From NCBI GenBank assembly GCA_002377855.1, contig DFQQ01000044.1, forward strand, positions 1 to 28,119: 28,119 nt of DNA, read 5' to 3'. Position 1 is the stretch's first letter. Every line of letters begins with the position of its first letter. This document shows positions 16,800 through 24,700 of this stretch, piece after piece. The stretch comes from Acidovorax delafieldii. Lineage in GTDB: Bacteria > Pseudomonadota > Gammaproteobacteria > Burkholderiales > Burkholderiaceae_C. Below the pieces are notes generated by a model that saw only the letters and a program-made list of their open reading frames with translations, was not told where the DNA came from and searched no databases. A program made the translations under genes and the position numbers.

Positions 16800-18194
16800 T
16801 TAGCCCTCAAGGACCGCAGCCATGGCTGCGACGCTGTGCTCCATAGAGGAGGCATCGAACATGTCTTGCTGCAAATACGCCGCCATATGAGGCTGCAAGC
16901 GAATCGCCTCGTCTAGCGCCGGATCTGAGCCACTCATGTACGCCCCCACCTGCACCAAGTCACGGCTCTTTTGATAGCGCGAGTACACAGCGCGAAAACG
17001 CCGAGCCAGATCAAAATGTTCCCGAGACACCACGTTGTGCATTACACGCGAGGCAGACTGCTCAATGTCAATCGCAGGGAAGTGCCCTGATTCAGCAAGC
17101 GAACGGGACAGAACAATGTGCCCGTCCAGAATGGCCCGAGCAGCGTCCGCGATGGGATCCTGCTGATCATCCCCCTCAGACAGCACGGTGTAAAACGCCG
17201 TGATCGACCCTACCCCATGCAGCCCATTCCCACTGCGTTCCACCAGCTGGGGCAACTTGGCAAAGCAGGATGGGGGATAGCCCTTGGTCGCAGGGGGCTC
17301 ACCAATCGCCAAGGCAATTTCACGCTGTGCCATCGCGTACCGGGTCAACGAGTCCATCAACAGCAGCACGTGCTTGCCCTTGTCCCTGAAATGTTCAGCC
17401 ACCGCCGTCGCATAGGCTGCGCCCTGCATACGCAGCAGAGGCGGCGCATCTGCCGGGGCAGCCACCACCACGGAGCGTGCACGCCCCTCCTCACCCAAAA
17501 TGTCTTCGACGAATTCCTTGACTTCTCGCCCCCGTTCACCAATGAGACCGACCACGATCACATCCGCACGGGTGTACCGGGCCATCATTCCCAGCAACAC
17601 ACTCTTGCCCACACCTGAACCAGCAAACAAACCGAGGCGCTGCCCGCGCCCGACGGTGAGCAATGCATTGATGGCGCGCACGCCCGTATCCAGTGGCTCC
17701 CGGACGGGATCCCGCTCCATCGCATTGATTTGACGCCGGTCCATGGGCTCTGCCACAACGTCCTGCACCGGGCCAGCGTGGTCCAGCGGAAAGCCCTGCG
17801 CATCCACCACGCGGCCCAACAAACCATCGCCCATTGGCAAGCGCAGCACACCCGCACGCGGAACAGGCCGGGCCGTTTCCCCGAGGCGTGGTGGGGGGAC
17901 GTACGGAGCCGCCGGCACCACGCTGGCCCCGCTGGACAGGCCATGAATGTCTCCCGCAGGCATCAAGAACGCCTTGTCGGACGAAAAACCCACTACTTCA
18001 GCCAAAACTGGGGCGTGCCCAGGCATCTGGACCATGCATTGCGACCCCACCGGCACACGTATGCCTGCGGCTTCGAGGACCAAGCCTGTCAGGCGCGTCA
18101 AGGTTCCGCGCGTCTCCAGCGGCGCGCCCGCCGCCACGCGCTCGCGCGCATCGCTCATGAATCGTTCCCACGAAGAGGCGGGTTCAATGGCCAT
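16800..18194 (-). CDS. fliI: Flagellum-specific export ATPase FliI
   Basis: A cytoplasmic ATPase of the F1-beta-like family that powers early steps of flagellar protein export. Of 464 residues, the ATPase core carries Walker A AGSGVGKS (191-198), GLIGERGREVKEF (217-229) and Walker B VLLLMD (276-281), followed by the conserved SLTRYAMAQREI and GEPPATKGYPPS. ATG at 18194 is chosen because GAGGAGG lies seven bases upstream; GTG at 18200 would put that ribosome site too close. It overlaps fliH by 11 nt. Confidence 0.97.
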   Translation of the reverse strand: MAIEPASSWERFMSDARERVAAGAPLETRGTLTRLTGLVLEAAGIRVPVGSQCMVQMPGHAPVLAEVVGFSSDKAFLMPAGDIHGLSSGASVVPAAPYVPPPRLGETARPVPRAGVLRLPMGDGLLGRVVDAQGFPLDHAGPVQDVVAEPMDRRQINAMERDPVREPLDTGVRAINALLTVGRGQRLGLFAGSGVGKSVLLGMMARYTRADVIVVGLIGERGREVKEFVEDILGEEGRARSVVVAAPADAPPLLRMQGAAYATAVAEHFRDKGKHVLLLMDSLTRYAMAQREIALAIGEPPATKGYPPSCFAKLPQLVERSGNGLHGVGSITAFYTVLSEGDDQQDPIADAARAILDGHIVLSRSLAESGHFPAIDIEQSASRVMHNVVSREHFDLARRFRAVYSRYQKSRDLVQVGAYMSGSDPALDEAIRLQPHMAAYLQQDMFDASSMEHSVAAMAAVLEG

Positions 18195-18927
18195 GCCCAC
18201 CCTCCTCGGTTTCCGCGTCCTGCCACGGGGACTGCAGCCCCAGCGTAGCTACCGCTCGCTCCCAACGCTTGGGCAAAGTTGCGTCAACCACGGTGCCTCC
18301 GGATTCCACCAGGCAATCACCGGGGGATACAGCGGCATCGGGCAACCATTGCACCGCTGCGCCTCCGGCCAGCGCCTGGAGCGGTTCTTGAACGGTGGCG
18401 ATATCTGCCGGGTTCATCCGTACAACGGCCGGGCGGCCTTCAGAAAGCAGCATGCCCACAGCCTCTTGCACCACCGGTAACAAAACCTGCGGGTTGCACT
18501 TGAGTTCCTGTCGAACGACTTGGCGGGCAATATCACACGCAAGCGCCAAGACATCCTGGGCCATTTTTTGCTGCATTGCAGCCAGCGACGCTTCTAACGA
18601 TTGCGTCACAGCATGCAGGTTCTGCGCCAATTCGTGACCCTGCTGCGCCACATAGTCATCCATGCGGCGCTGCCACTCCAGAGCAGTTTCGGCTTGAGCT
18701 TGCGAAAACCCCTGTGCATATGCGTCATCGCAAGCCTGCTGCACCAAGGCCAGTTGAGCGGCCTCGTCAATCACCGGCGCATCGGGCAGCGCTACCGGTT
18801 CTGGCTCGGGCTCTGGAGGCAGCAGATCAGAGCCATCCACGGCCCCAAACTTCCACTGCGTTACCGCGCCCACCTCTTCGCTAGGAATGAAGCGCGAATA
18901 ATGGCGATGACTAGACGAAGGCATCAT
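18184..18927 (-). CDS. fliH: Flagellar export ATPase regulator FliH
   Basis: FliH dimers hold FliI and link it to FliN in the C-ring. Of about 247 residues, the N-terminal third is Pro/Glu-rich (PPEPEPEPVALPDAP near 37-52), the middle is a long helix with AQAETALEWQRRMDDY, and the C-terminal FliH/VirB-like domain includes VLALACDIARQVVRQEL. The start is uncertain: ATG at 18927 or 18924 with GGTGG-type purines, or GTG at 18939. It overlaps the fliG end by 17 nt and fliI by 11 nt. Confidence 0.92.
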   Translation of the reverse strand: MMPSSSHRHYSRFIPSEEVGAVTQWKFGAVDGSDLLPPEPEPEPVALPDAPVIDEAAQLALVQQACDDAYAQGFSQAQAETALEWQRRMDDYVAQQGHELAQNLHAVTQSLEASLAAMQQKMAQDVLALACDIARQVVRQELKCNPQVLLPVVQEAVGMLLSEGRPAVVRMNPADIATVQEPLQALAGGAAVQWLPDAAVSPGDCLVESGGTVVDATLPKRWERAVATLGLQSPWQDAETEEGGHGH

Positions 18928-19906
18928 CGCCACCACCACCGATCACGATCTGGCCTTCGTCGGACAGGCGGCGCACCGTTTTGAGAATTTCTTTTTGCTG
19001 TGCTTCGACTTCCGAAAGGCGCATGGGTCCGCGCGACTCCAAATCGTCGCGCAGAGCTTCTGCGGCGCGCGAAGACATGTTTGACAGGAATTTTTCGCGC
19101 AACTCTGGAACCGCCCCCTTGAGCGCAACGATGAGTGTTTCGGACGCGACTTCCTTGAGAACCGTCTGGATGGCCTTGTCGTCCAATTTGAGGACGTCTT
19201 CGAACACGAACATCTTGTCCATGATTTTCTGGGCGAGATCGGGGTCGTAGCCGCGAATGGACTCCAGCACCACTGCATCCATGTTGCCGCCCAGCAAATT
19301 GATGATCTCGGCTGCTGCCTTGACGCCACCCAGCGAACTTTTGCGAATCTTGTCGCCCCCGGCCAGCACCTTGAAGAGCACCTCATTGAGGTCTTTCAAA
19401 GCAGTAGGCTGAATACCTTCCAACGTCGCCACGCGCAGCAAAACCTCGCTGCGCTGACGGTCCGTCAACTGCATCAGCACCGCCGCGGCCTGCTCTGAAT
19501 CCAGATGCACCAGAATCGCAGCAACGATTTGCGGGTGCTCATTGCGCAGCAGCTCTGCCACCGACAGCGGGTCCATCCATTTCAGGCTTTCAATGCCTGA
19601 GACGTCGCCTCCCTGCAAGATCCGATCAATCAGCAAAGAGGCCTTATCGTCGCCCAACGCCCGACGTAGCACCGAACGCACGTAATCGCCCGTGTCCGAA
19701 ACCAGCAGGCTCTGCGCTGACGCCGCGTCGGCAAAGCGGTTGATCACGCTGTCCACCTTCTCGCGCGACACCGACTTCATGCGGGCAATGGTTTCCCCCA
19801 GCTTCTGCACCTCTTTGGGAGAAAGATGCTTGAAAACTTCTGCCGCTTCCTCTTCGCCCAGAGACATGAGCAGAATCGCGGCGTCGTTCAGACCTTGTTC
19901 ATCCAT
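18911..19906 (-). CDS. fliG: Flagellar motor switch protein FliG
   Basis: A rotor protein that contacts the MotA stator and generates torque. The 331 residues show the three FliG domains: N-terminal (AAILLMSLGEEEAAEVFKHL), the middle domain with the conserved EHPQ motif in LLRNEHPQIVAAIL, and the C-terminal torque domain with MFVFEDVLKLDDKAIQ (about 240-255) and EKFLSNMSSRAAE. Length and motifs are normal. ATG at 19906 is followed by the family-like DEQGLNDAA, with GGATGA as ribosome site. It lies 27 nt after fliF. Confidence 0.97.
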   Translation of the reverse strand: MDEQGLNDAAILLMSLGEEEAAEVFKHLSPKEVQKLGETIARMKSVSREKVDSVINRFADAASAQSLLVSDTGDYVRSVLRRALGDDKASLLIDRILQGGDVSGIESLKWMDPLSVAELLRNEHPQIVAAILVHLDSEQAAAVLMQLTDRQRSEVLLRVATLEGIQPTALKDLNEVLFKVLAGGDKIRKSSLGGVKAAAEIINLLGGNMDAVVLESIRGYDPDLAQKIMDKMFVFEDVLKLDDKAIQTVLKEVASETLIVALKGAVPELREKFLSNMSSRAAEALRDDLESRGPMRLSEVEAQQKEILKTVRRLSDEGQIVIGGGGDDAFV

Positions 19907-19933
19907 GGGAAATCATCCGTTCAGTCATGGGCT

Positions 19934-21619
19934 TCAGGCACCGTCGCCGTGCACCCAGGTTTTCAGGATATTAGCCACTGCCACCGGATTGGCCTTGGCC
20001 AACACCCGAGCCTCTTCCAGCCGCAACTGCTCAGGCGTGACTTCGACCACCTCATCCTTCTTGGAGGGTGCGGGCAGCGCTGGACGATCAGGCTCTTCTG
20101 CCTCCAGCGCGCTGAGCTGACCACCCGCCACTGGGACCACCTCTGTGGGCTTGACCGAGCCCTTGAGGGCAGGACGCACCAAGCCCAACAGCACCAGTGC
20201 GGCGAACAACACGGCTCCCAGCGGCCACGCAAAGGTCTTGGCCAGATCAAGCACTTCAGGCTGCTTCCACAAAGGCACTGCAGCGGTGGGAGCCTCATTC
20301 GTCAGGAACGGGGTGTTCATCAGATTGACCGAGTCCCCACGCTCTTTGTTGAACCCGATGGTTTCCCGCACCAGGCCCGTCATCTGCTCCAGCTGCTCGG
20401 GTGTGAGCGCCTTCGGCGAGGGACTCCCCTTTTCTTCCGCCAAGGCTTGGTAGTTCACCACCACGGCAGCGCTCAAGCGCTTGATGGCCCAGTTGTTGCC
20501 GCGCGTCACGCGAACCGTCTTGTCCACCTCGTAATTGGTGGTGGACTCGCGCTTGCTGGTGGACTCTTCCGTGCCTTGCTGCCCGCCAGCGGTAGGCGCT
20601 GGATTGGCGCCATTGACTGGCGCGGTCGAAGGAGCGGGAGGTTGGTTGGTGACAGCGCCAGGCACCCCGGTGGCCGTTTTATTAGCGCTGCCCCGGCTCT
20701 CCAGCACCTGTTGGCTGCGCACGGCGCTGGAGTCCGGCGTCTGGTTGGGGCGGAACTGCTCTGAGGTGGACTCAGTCTGGCTGAAATCCAGCTCCGCACT
20801 CACTTGGGCCTTGACGTTGTTCCGCCCAACAACAGGCTCCAGAATGTCCATGATGCGGCGCGTGTACTGCTGCTCAATCTGCTGCACGTACAGCAGTTGC
20901 TGAGCATCAATGCCATTGTTGGCTGCAGCGTCTGGCGATTGAGACAGCAGTTTGCCGGAGTCATCCAGCACGCTCACCGCCGAAGGAGCCAACTCCGGCA
21001 CGCTGGATGCCACCAGGTGGACGATGCCAGCAAGCTGCGCGCGGTCCAGCATGCGGCCCGGATGCAAGCTCACTAGGACCGAGGCAGAGGGCTTTTGCTG
21101 CTCACGGAAAAACCCGTTCTGATTAGGGAGCGCCAGATGCACCCGCGCCCCTTGAACGGAAGACAGCGCCTGGATGGAGCGCGTGAGTTCGCCTTCCAGA
21201 CCGCGCTGAAAATTGAGCCGCTCCTGGAACTGGGTCATGCCGAAACGGTTGGCTTCCATCAACTCAAAACCAGCCACAGAACCTCGAGGAAGGCCTTGGG
21301 TGGCCAGCCGCAAGCGAACATCGTGAACCCGCTCAGACGGAATCAGGATGGCGCCACCGCCATCGGCGTGTTTGTACGGCACGTTCATTTGCGCCAACTG
21401 GGCGATGATTGCTCCACCGTCCTTGTCATTCAAGTTGGCAAAAAGCACTTTGTAGTCTGGTTGGCGGCCCATCACCGTGGCAGCGATAGCGGCGACAACC
21501 AGCAACGCCACGCCCACACCCAGGCGCATGCGCTGGCCGCGATCCAGAGCGGACAACCGCTGCAGCCAGTTCGGGCTTGCAGGGGGTGGGGTGAGAGGGA
21601 CTTCAGCAACAGCAGACAT
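19934..21619 (-). CDS. fliF: Flagellar MS-ring protein FliF
   Basis: FliF builds the membrane/supramembrane ring on which the flagellum is assembled. Of 561 residues, one membrane helix lies near the N-terminus (about 32-52), followed by the ring-building motifs (VLFANLNDKDGGAIIAQL, ALPNQNGFFREQQKPSASV), a Pro/Ala/Gly-rich loop (about 330-370), a second membrane helix (about 455-475) and a C-terminal FliG-binding tail. ATG at 21619 follows GGAAAG. The ORF extends 34 codons further upstream but that segment is the fliE-fliF regulatory region. It heads the fliF-K run. Confidence 0.96.
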   Translation of the reverse strand: MSAVAEVPLTPPPASPNWLQRLSALDRGQRMRLGVGVALLVVAAIAATVMGRQPDYKVLFANLNDKDGGAIIAQLAQMNVPYKHADGGGAILIPSERVHDVRLRLATQGLPRGSVAGFELMEANRFGMTQFQERLNFQRGLEGELTRSIQALSSVQGARVHLALPNQNGFFREQQKPSASVLVSLHPGRMLDRAQLAGIVHLVASSVPELAPSAVSVLDDSGKLLSQSPDAAANNGIDAQQLLYVQQIEQQYTRRIMDILEPVVGRNNVKAQVSAELDFSQTESTSEQFRPNQTPDSSAVRSQQVLESRGSANKTATGVPGAVTNQPPAPSTAPVNGANPAPTAGGQQGTEESTSKRESTTNYEVDKTVRVTRGNNWAIKRLSAAVVVNYQALAEEKGSPSPKALTPEQLEQMTGLVRETIGFNKERGDSVNLMNTPFLTNEAPTAAVPLWKQPEVLDLAKTFAWPLGAVLFAALVLLGLVRPALKGSVKPTEVVPVAGGQLSALEAEEPDRPALPAPSKKDEVVEVTPEQLRLEEARVLAKANPVAVANILKTWVHGDGA

Positions 21620-21668
21620 CTTGCTTTCCAATATGACAGGCCCGGCAAAAGACCTAGCGTTGGAGCGA

Positions 21669-21704
21669 TTATTCGGCCAAGGCTCTGAAACGTTGGCCGG
21701 ATAA
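21669..21704. promoter_or_regulatory. Inverted repeat in the fliE-fliF divergent promoter region
   Basis: TTATTCGGCCAA (21669-21680) and TTGGCCGGATAA (21693-21704) are inverted with 11 of 12 positions matching and a 12-nt spacer. They lie midway between the divergent fliF and fliE starts, a natural site for a shared activator. The arms also contain GCCGAATA/GCCGGATA, which resemble the sigma-28 -10 box, with CAACGTTT ten bases upstream of the minus-strand copy. The factor is not known. Confidence 0.5.
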
Positions 21705-21793
21705 GCCGCGCCTTTGTCCATCTATTTCACAGGATCAGCAGCCTCCCCACTCGATAGTATTGCAGCGTACCCCAAATCCCAACGGACACTGCC

Positions 21794-22105
21794 ATGGACC
21801 TTCGCATCTCCAGCTCCACAGCCCCCTTGTCGGGCGCCGGCCTGGCGCGCCGCGCTGCTGCCCCGCAGGCAGAGGGCAATGATGTCGGCTTCTCCAGCGC
21901 TCTGAAAGGCGCACTCCAGTCCGTAAGCGCCGCCCAGAACCGCTCGACGGAACTGCAGCGCGAAGTCCAAATGGAAAACCCGGCGGTGAGCTTGGAAGAA
22001 ACCATGGTGGCCATCCAGAAAGCCCAGGTCGGCTTCCAGGCCACCCTACACGTGCGCAACCGCATGGTGCAGGCCTACACCGATATCATGAACATGCAGG
22101 TGTAA
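21794..22105 (+). CDS. fliE: Flagellar hook-basal body protein FliE
   Basis: FliE is the exported adaptor joining the MS ring to the proximal rod. The 103 residues match the family length. The C-terminal half is diagnostic: VSLEETMVAIQKAQVGFQA followed by RNRMVQAYTDIMNMQV at the very end. ATG at 21794 has a weak ribosome site (GGACA). It is monocistronic, transcribed away from fliF, and followed by a strong hairpin terminator. Confidence 0.95.
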   Translation: MDLRISSSTAPLSGAGLARRAAAPQAEGNDVGFSSALKGALQSVSAAQNRSTELQREVQMENPAVSLEETMVAIQKAQVGFQATLHVRNRMVQAYTDIMNMQV

Positions 22106-22162
22106 TGTGATGCCTTAGGCTGCGGTAATCTCCAGAGCCATTCCGCCGCAAGATCCAAAAAG

Positions 22163-22193
22163 AAAAAAGCGCTTGTAATACAAGCGCTTTTTT
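22163..22193. terminator. Bidirectional intrinsic terminator between fliE and fliT
   Basis: AAAAAAGCGCTTGTA (22163-22177) and TACAAGCGCTTTTTT (22179-22193) are perfect inverted complements. The GC-containing stem is flanked by a T run on each strand, so it can stop transcription from fliE (+) and from fliD-S-T (-), which converge here. Confidence 0.9.
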
Positions 22194-22230
22194 CTTGGCC
22201 ACATCCGGCAGCTGTGCCGGGGTCTTGGGC

Positions 22231-22530
22231 TCAGTGCATCATTTGCGGCTGGCCTTCGAACAAGTGCTCAAACTGAGCCAACCATGGCTCCGCCAAGCAG
22301 CGGATCTGTGCATCGTTGCGCAAAATGCGCTGCATGATGCGCGTTTTCTCGCGGCGATGCTCAGGCAGTAGCTCGTGCTCTTGCGACTTGAAACGCAATT
22401 GCTCAATCAAAACAGCACATGCACCTTCATAGCGCACCACACCATCCCAATCTTTGAGCTTCGCTGCCTCCAGCATTTTGGCGCTGCTGTCTTCAATGGC
22501 TTTGTAGTAATCAATCAACATGCTGGACAT
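22231..22530 (-). CDS. fliT: Flagellar protein FliT, FliD chaperone
   Basis: A 99-residue helical protein encoded 3 nt after fliS. FliT is a cytoplasmic export chaperone for the cap protein FliD and, in enterobacteria, also an anti-FlhDC factor. Visible pattern: YYKAIEDSSAKMLEAAKLKDWDGV at the N-terminus (first part) and helical EKTRIMQRILRNDAQIRCLAEPW later, both typical of FliT-like proteins. GGAGG precedes ATG at 22530. The assignment rests on size, helical pattern and position, since FliT is weakly conserved. Confidence 0.85.
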   Translation of the reverse strand: MSSMLIDYYKAIEDSSAKMLEAAKLKDWDGVVRYEGACAVLIEQLRFKSQEHELLPEHRREKTRIMQRILRNDAQIRCLAEPWLAQFEHLFEGQPQMMH

Positions 22531-22533
22531 GAC

Positions 22534-22986
22534 TCAAGCCTCCATCAACATCGGTTGGCCTGACGAAACAGGAACGGAGGCTGAAATAGGGGGCGTGTTC
22601 TTCTTGATCTCGTTCCAGCCGGTTGCGATGGGCTCAATCAATTGCATTACTTCTTGCAGCATTGCATCGTCATTGCGGGCATTGGCCAAGATAAGACGGC
22701 GCACGCAATAGTCATACAAAGCACCCAGATTCTGTGCCAACTCCCCCCCATCAACCTTATCGAGGGCAGTGTTGAGTCCTTCCTCAAGGATACGAACGGC
22801 CTTGGATATTTGATTTACTTTGGTAAGCACGTCGCCCCGGGCCATAGCACCCCTGGCTGTTGCAATAGCGTTGAGCACACCTTCGTACAAAAGACTGACC
22901 AACTGATGCTGGTCCATGGTGTGCATACTCGTCTCAACACTGATTCGCTGGTAGGCGTTGGCGCGCGGGCCGTATGGGGTAAACAT
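22534..22986 (-). CDS. fliS: Flagellin export chaperone FliS
   Basis: FliS binds the flagellin C-terminus and prevents premature polymerisation in the cytoplasm. The 150 residues contain the family signature: an N-terminal YQRISVETSMHTMDQHQLVS (about 12-31) followed by LLYEGVLNAIATARGAM, then LEEGLNTALDKVDGGELAQNL and LYDYCVRRLILAN. The last 20 residues are a Pro/Ser-rich extension. ATG at 22986 has AAGGAA upstream. A sigma-28-type promoter lies immediately upstream at 23017-23043. Confidence 0.95.
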   Translation of the reverse strand: MFTPYGPRANAYQRISVETSMHTMDQHQLVSLLYEGVLNAIATARGAMARGDVLTKVNQISKAVRILEEGLNTALDKVDGGELAQNLGALYDYCVRRLILANARNDDAMLQEVMQLIEPIATGWNEIKKNTPPISASVPVSSGQPMLMEA

Positions 22987-23016
22987 GCTGGCATTCCTTG
23001 CGATGTATTACTTTGG

Positions 23017-23043
23017 TTATCGACCACTGGGGGCAAAACTAAA
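23017..23043 (-). promoter_or_regulatory. Sigma-28 (FliA) promoter for fliS-fliT
   Basis: On the minus strand TTTAGTTT (23036-23043), exactly 11 nt, then GTCGATAA (23017-23024). Compared with the FliA consensus TAAAGTTT-N11-GCCGATAA this is 6 of 8 and 7 of 8. It lies in the 61-bp gap between the fliD stop and the fliS start and would give a leader of roughly 25 nt carrying AAGGAA. Confidence 0.7.
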
Positions 23044-23047
23044 GCGA

Positions 23048-24490
23048 TTAGCCCGAGCTCTTGTTCCAAGTGGTCACCTGCTGCGCGATGTATGCATTCA
23101 AGGCGTTGAGACTGGACATCTTGGTGTCCAGTGCGGTGTATCGGGCGGTTAGGCTCTTTTCAAGGCGATCTGCACGGTCATTGATTGCCTCTACGTCTTT
23201 GGCATTGAGCTTGAGGGCTTGCTCATAGACCTTTGTCTTGCTGGCAAAAAAACCATCACTCGCGAGCAACTTTCCTGTGAAAGATTTGAACTTTCCTGCG
23301 AACCCGTCCTCGACGCTACCACCGTCTGCGCCCCGAAAAAACGCCTTGACCTCATCGGGCTTCTCCATCGCTTTGTTGAATTTCGTGGCATCGAGAGTGA
23401 GATTGCCTGTAGGAGAGAGGTTCCCAAGCCCACCCTCAGAGACCACCCCCACCGAAGACAAAGTGCGAAACGTTCCCGAGGCATTGACCGACTGAAGTGC
23501 AGTGCGCAATGTATTTTGCAGAGTGACAGCGGAGCTATCCCCTTGCAAAAGCCCCCCTGTTTTAGTACTTTGGTCGTACTTGGTGACCTCATTCAACGCT
23601 TGATTGATCGCGTTGTAGGCACTAATAAATGCCTCGATGTTCTTTTTAACGGCAGAGTTGTCTTTGGCTATCGTGATGGCGACATCGCCGGTAGTTACCT
23701 GTGCGGCAGTAAAAGTCACCCCTGCTACTGTGTCCGCAAACGCATTCGTAGCCGATGTGACAGGCACACCGTTGACCGTCGCCCTTGCATCAACCCCATA
23801 TTCCGTAACCCCACCAGCAGCCAAGCGCGACAATCCAGAAGAATCACCTGTGTTGCCGTCCGCATCGACAACAGTCATCCGATATCCTGCGTCTTCACCC
23901 GTTGTGTTACTACGCAGCATTAGCCGCTCGCCTGTGGCGTCACTCAAAATGGTGGCCGTCACACCCGCTTTAGAGCCATTGATTTTGCCGACCACATCGG
24001 CCAGCGTATCGGACGCGGTGATCTCTACGTTGACAGCCCCGGCGTTGCCCATCGTAAACACTTTGGGTTCACCGGACCACTTTCCGATCTCAAACGTCAA
24101 AGTACCTCCCCCCACCGCTTGGCGAACGGGAGACAAAGCCACAGATATGGAAGACTGGGCTTTCGCCAGGTTTTGGACCTGCACATTGAACGAGGTCGCC
24201 GCAGCCCCCCCTATTGCAGAGACAGACACCGCTTCAGGCTTGGCCGATGTGGCTGTCACGCCATTCCACCCCGTCACGCTGGCAAGTTTGCTAGCCGCAT
24301 CGGCAAGAGTGGAGACCAGGGATTTGAACTGACCAAATGCCGATACCTTCGCATTGGTAATGGCGGCCTGCTGGGTCAGGCCGTTGGGTTTGGTGATCGG
24401 CATTTTCACCGCATCCACCGACGCCTTGATCAGCCCATTGACATCCACGTTCCCACCCAAGCCGATACCTATCGATGAAAAGCTAGCCAT
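23048..24490 (-). CDS. fliD: Flagellar filament cap protein FliD
   Basis: FliD (HAP2) forms the distal cap that folds flagellin onto the growing filament. The 480 residues begin with a FliD N-terminal pattern (FSSIGIGLGGNVDVNGLIKA in the first 24 residues), have a variable centre, and end in a coiled coil (DVEAINDRADRLEKSLTARY, then LDTKMSSLNALNAYIAQQV). ATG at 24490 has a strong AGGAGGTGA ribosome site. The preceding 210-bp gap holds a terminator for the flagellin gene; I found no clear sigma-28 site for fliD. Confidence 0.95.
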   Translation of the reverse strand: MASFSSIGIGLGGNVDVNGLIKASVDAVKMPITKPNGLTQQAAITNAKVSAFGQFKSLVSTLADAASKLASVTGWNGVTATSAKPEAVSVSAIGGAAATSFNVQVQNLAKAQSSISVALSPVRQAVGGGTLTFEIGKWSGEPKVFTMGNAGAVNVEITASDTLADVVGKINGSKAGVTATILSDATGERLMLRSNTTGEDAGYRMTVVDADGNTGDSSGLSRLAAGGVTEYGVDARATVNGVPVTSATNAFADTVAGVTFTAAQVTTGDVAITIAKDNSAVKKNIEAFISAYNAINQALNEVTKYDQSTKTGGLLQGDSSAVTLQNTLRTALQSVNASGTFRTLSSVGVVSEGGLGNLSPTGNLTLDATKFNKAMEKPDEVKAFFRGADGGSVEDGFAGKFKSFTGKLLASDGFFASKTKVYEQALKLNAKDVEAINDRADRLEKSLTARYTALDTKMSSLNALNAYIAQQVTTWNKSSG

Positions 24491-24616
24491 ATCTCACCTC
24501 CTGAATCTGTGCTGGGTTGAACCGCTTGAATTATCAAGACCTTTTGGATTTATGTGGGGAAGATAAGCACCCGATAAAGCTACCAATCTCCCTCGTTGCA
24601 GTGCAACCTACCAACG

Positions 24617-24648
24617 AAAAAAGCGGAGGTGACCATGTCACCCCCGCT
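24617..24648 (-). terminator. Intrinsic terminator of the minus-strand flagellin gene
   Basis: Read on the minus strand, AGCGGGGGTGAC and GTCACCTCCGCT form a 12-bp stem with one G-U pair and a 3-nt loop, followed by six T. It lies about 50 bp after the flagellin stop and before fliD. Confidence 0.9.
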
Positions 24649-24700
24649 CTACAGTGAATGACGTTCACCAGAACCTCATTTACTGTCTCAACCCGTTCAA

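Noticed and set aside
24570..24577. CCCGATAA on the plus strand resembling a sigma-28 -10 box
   Set aside because: The sequence 11 nt upstream does not resemble TAAAGTTT, and transcripts would run antisense into the flagellin gene with no plus-strand gene to express.
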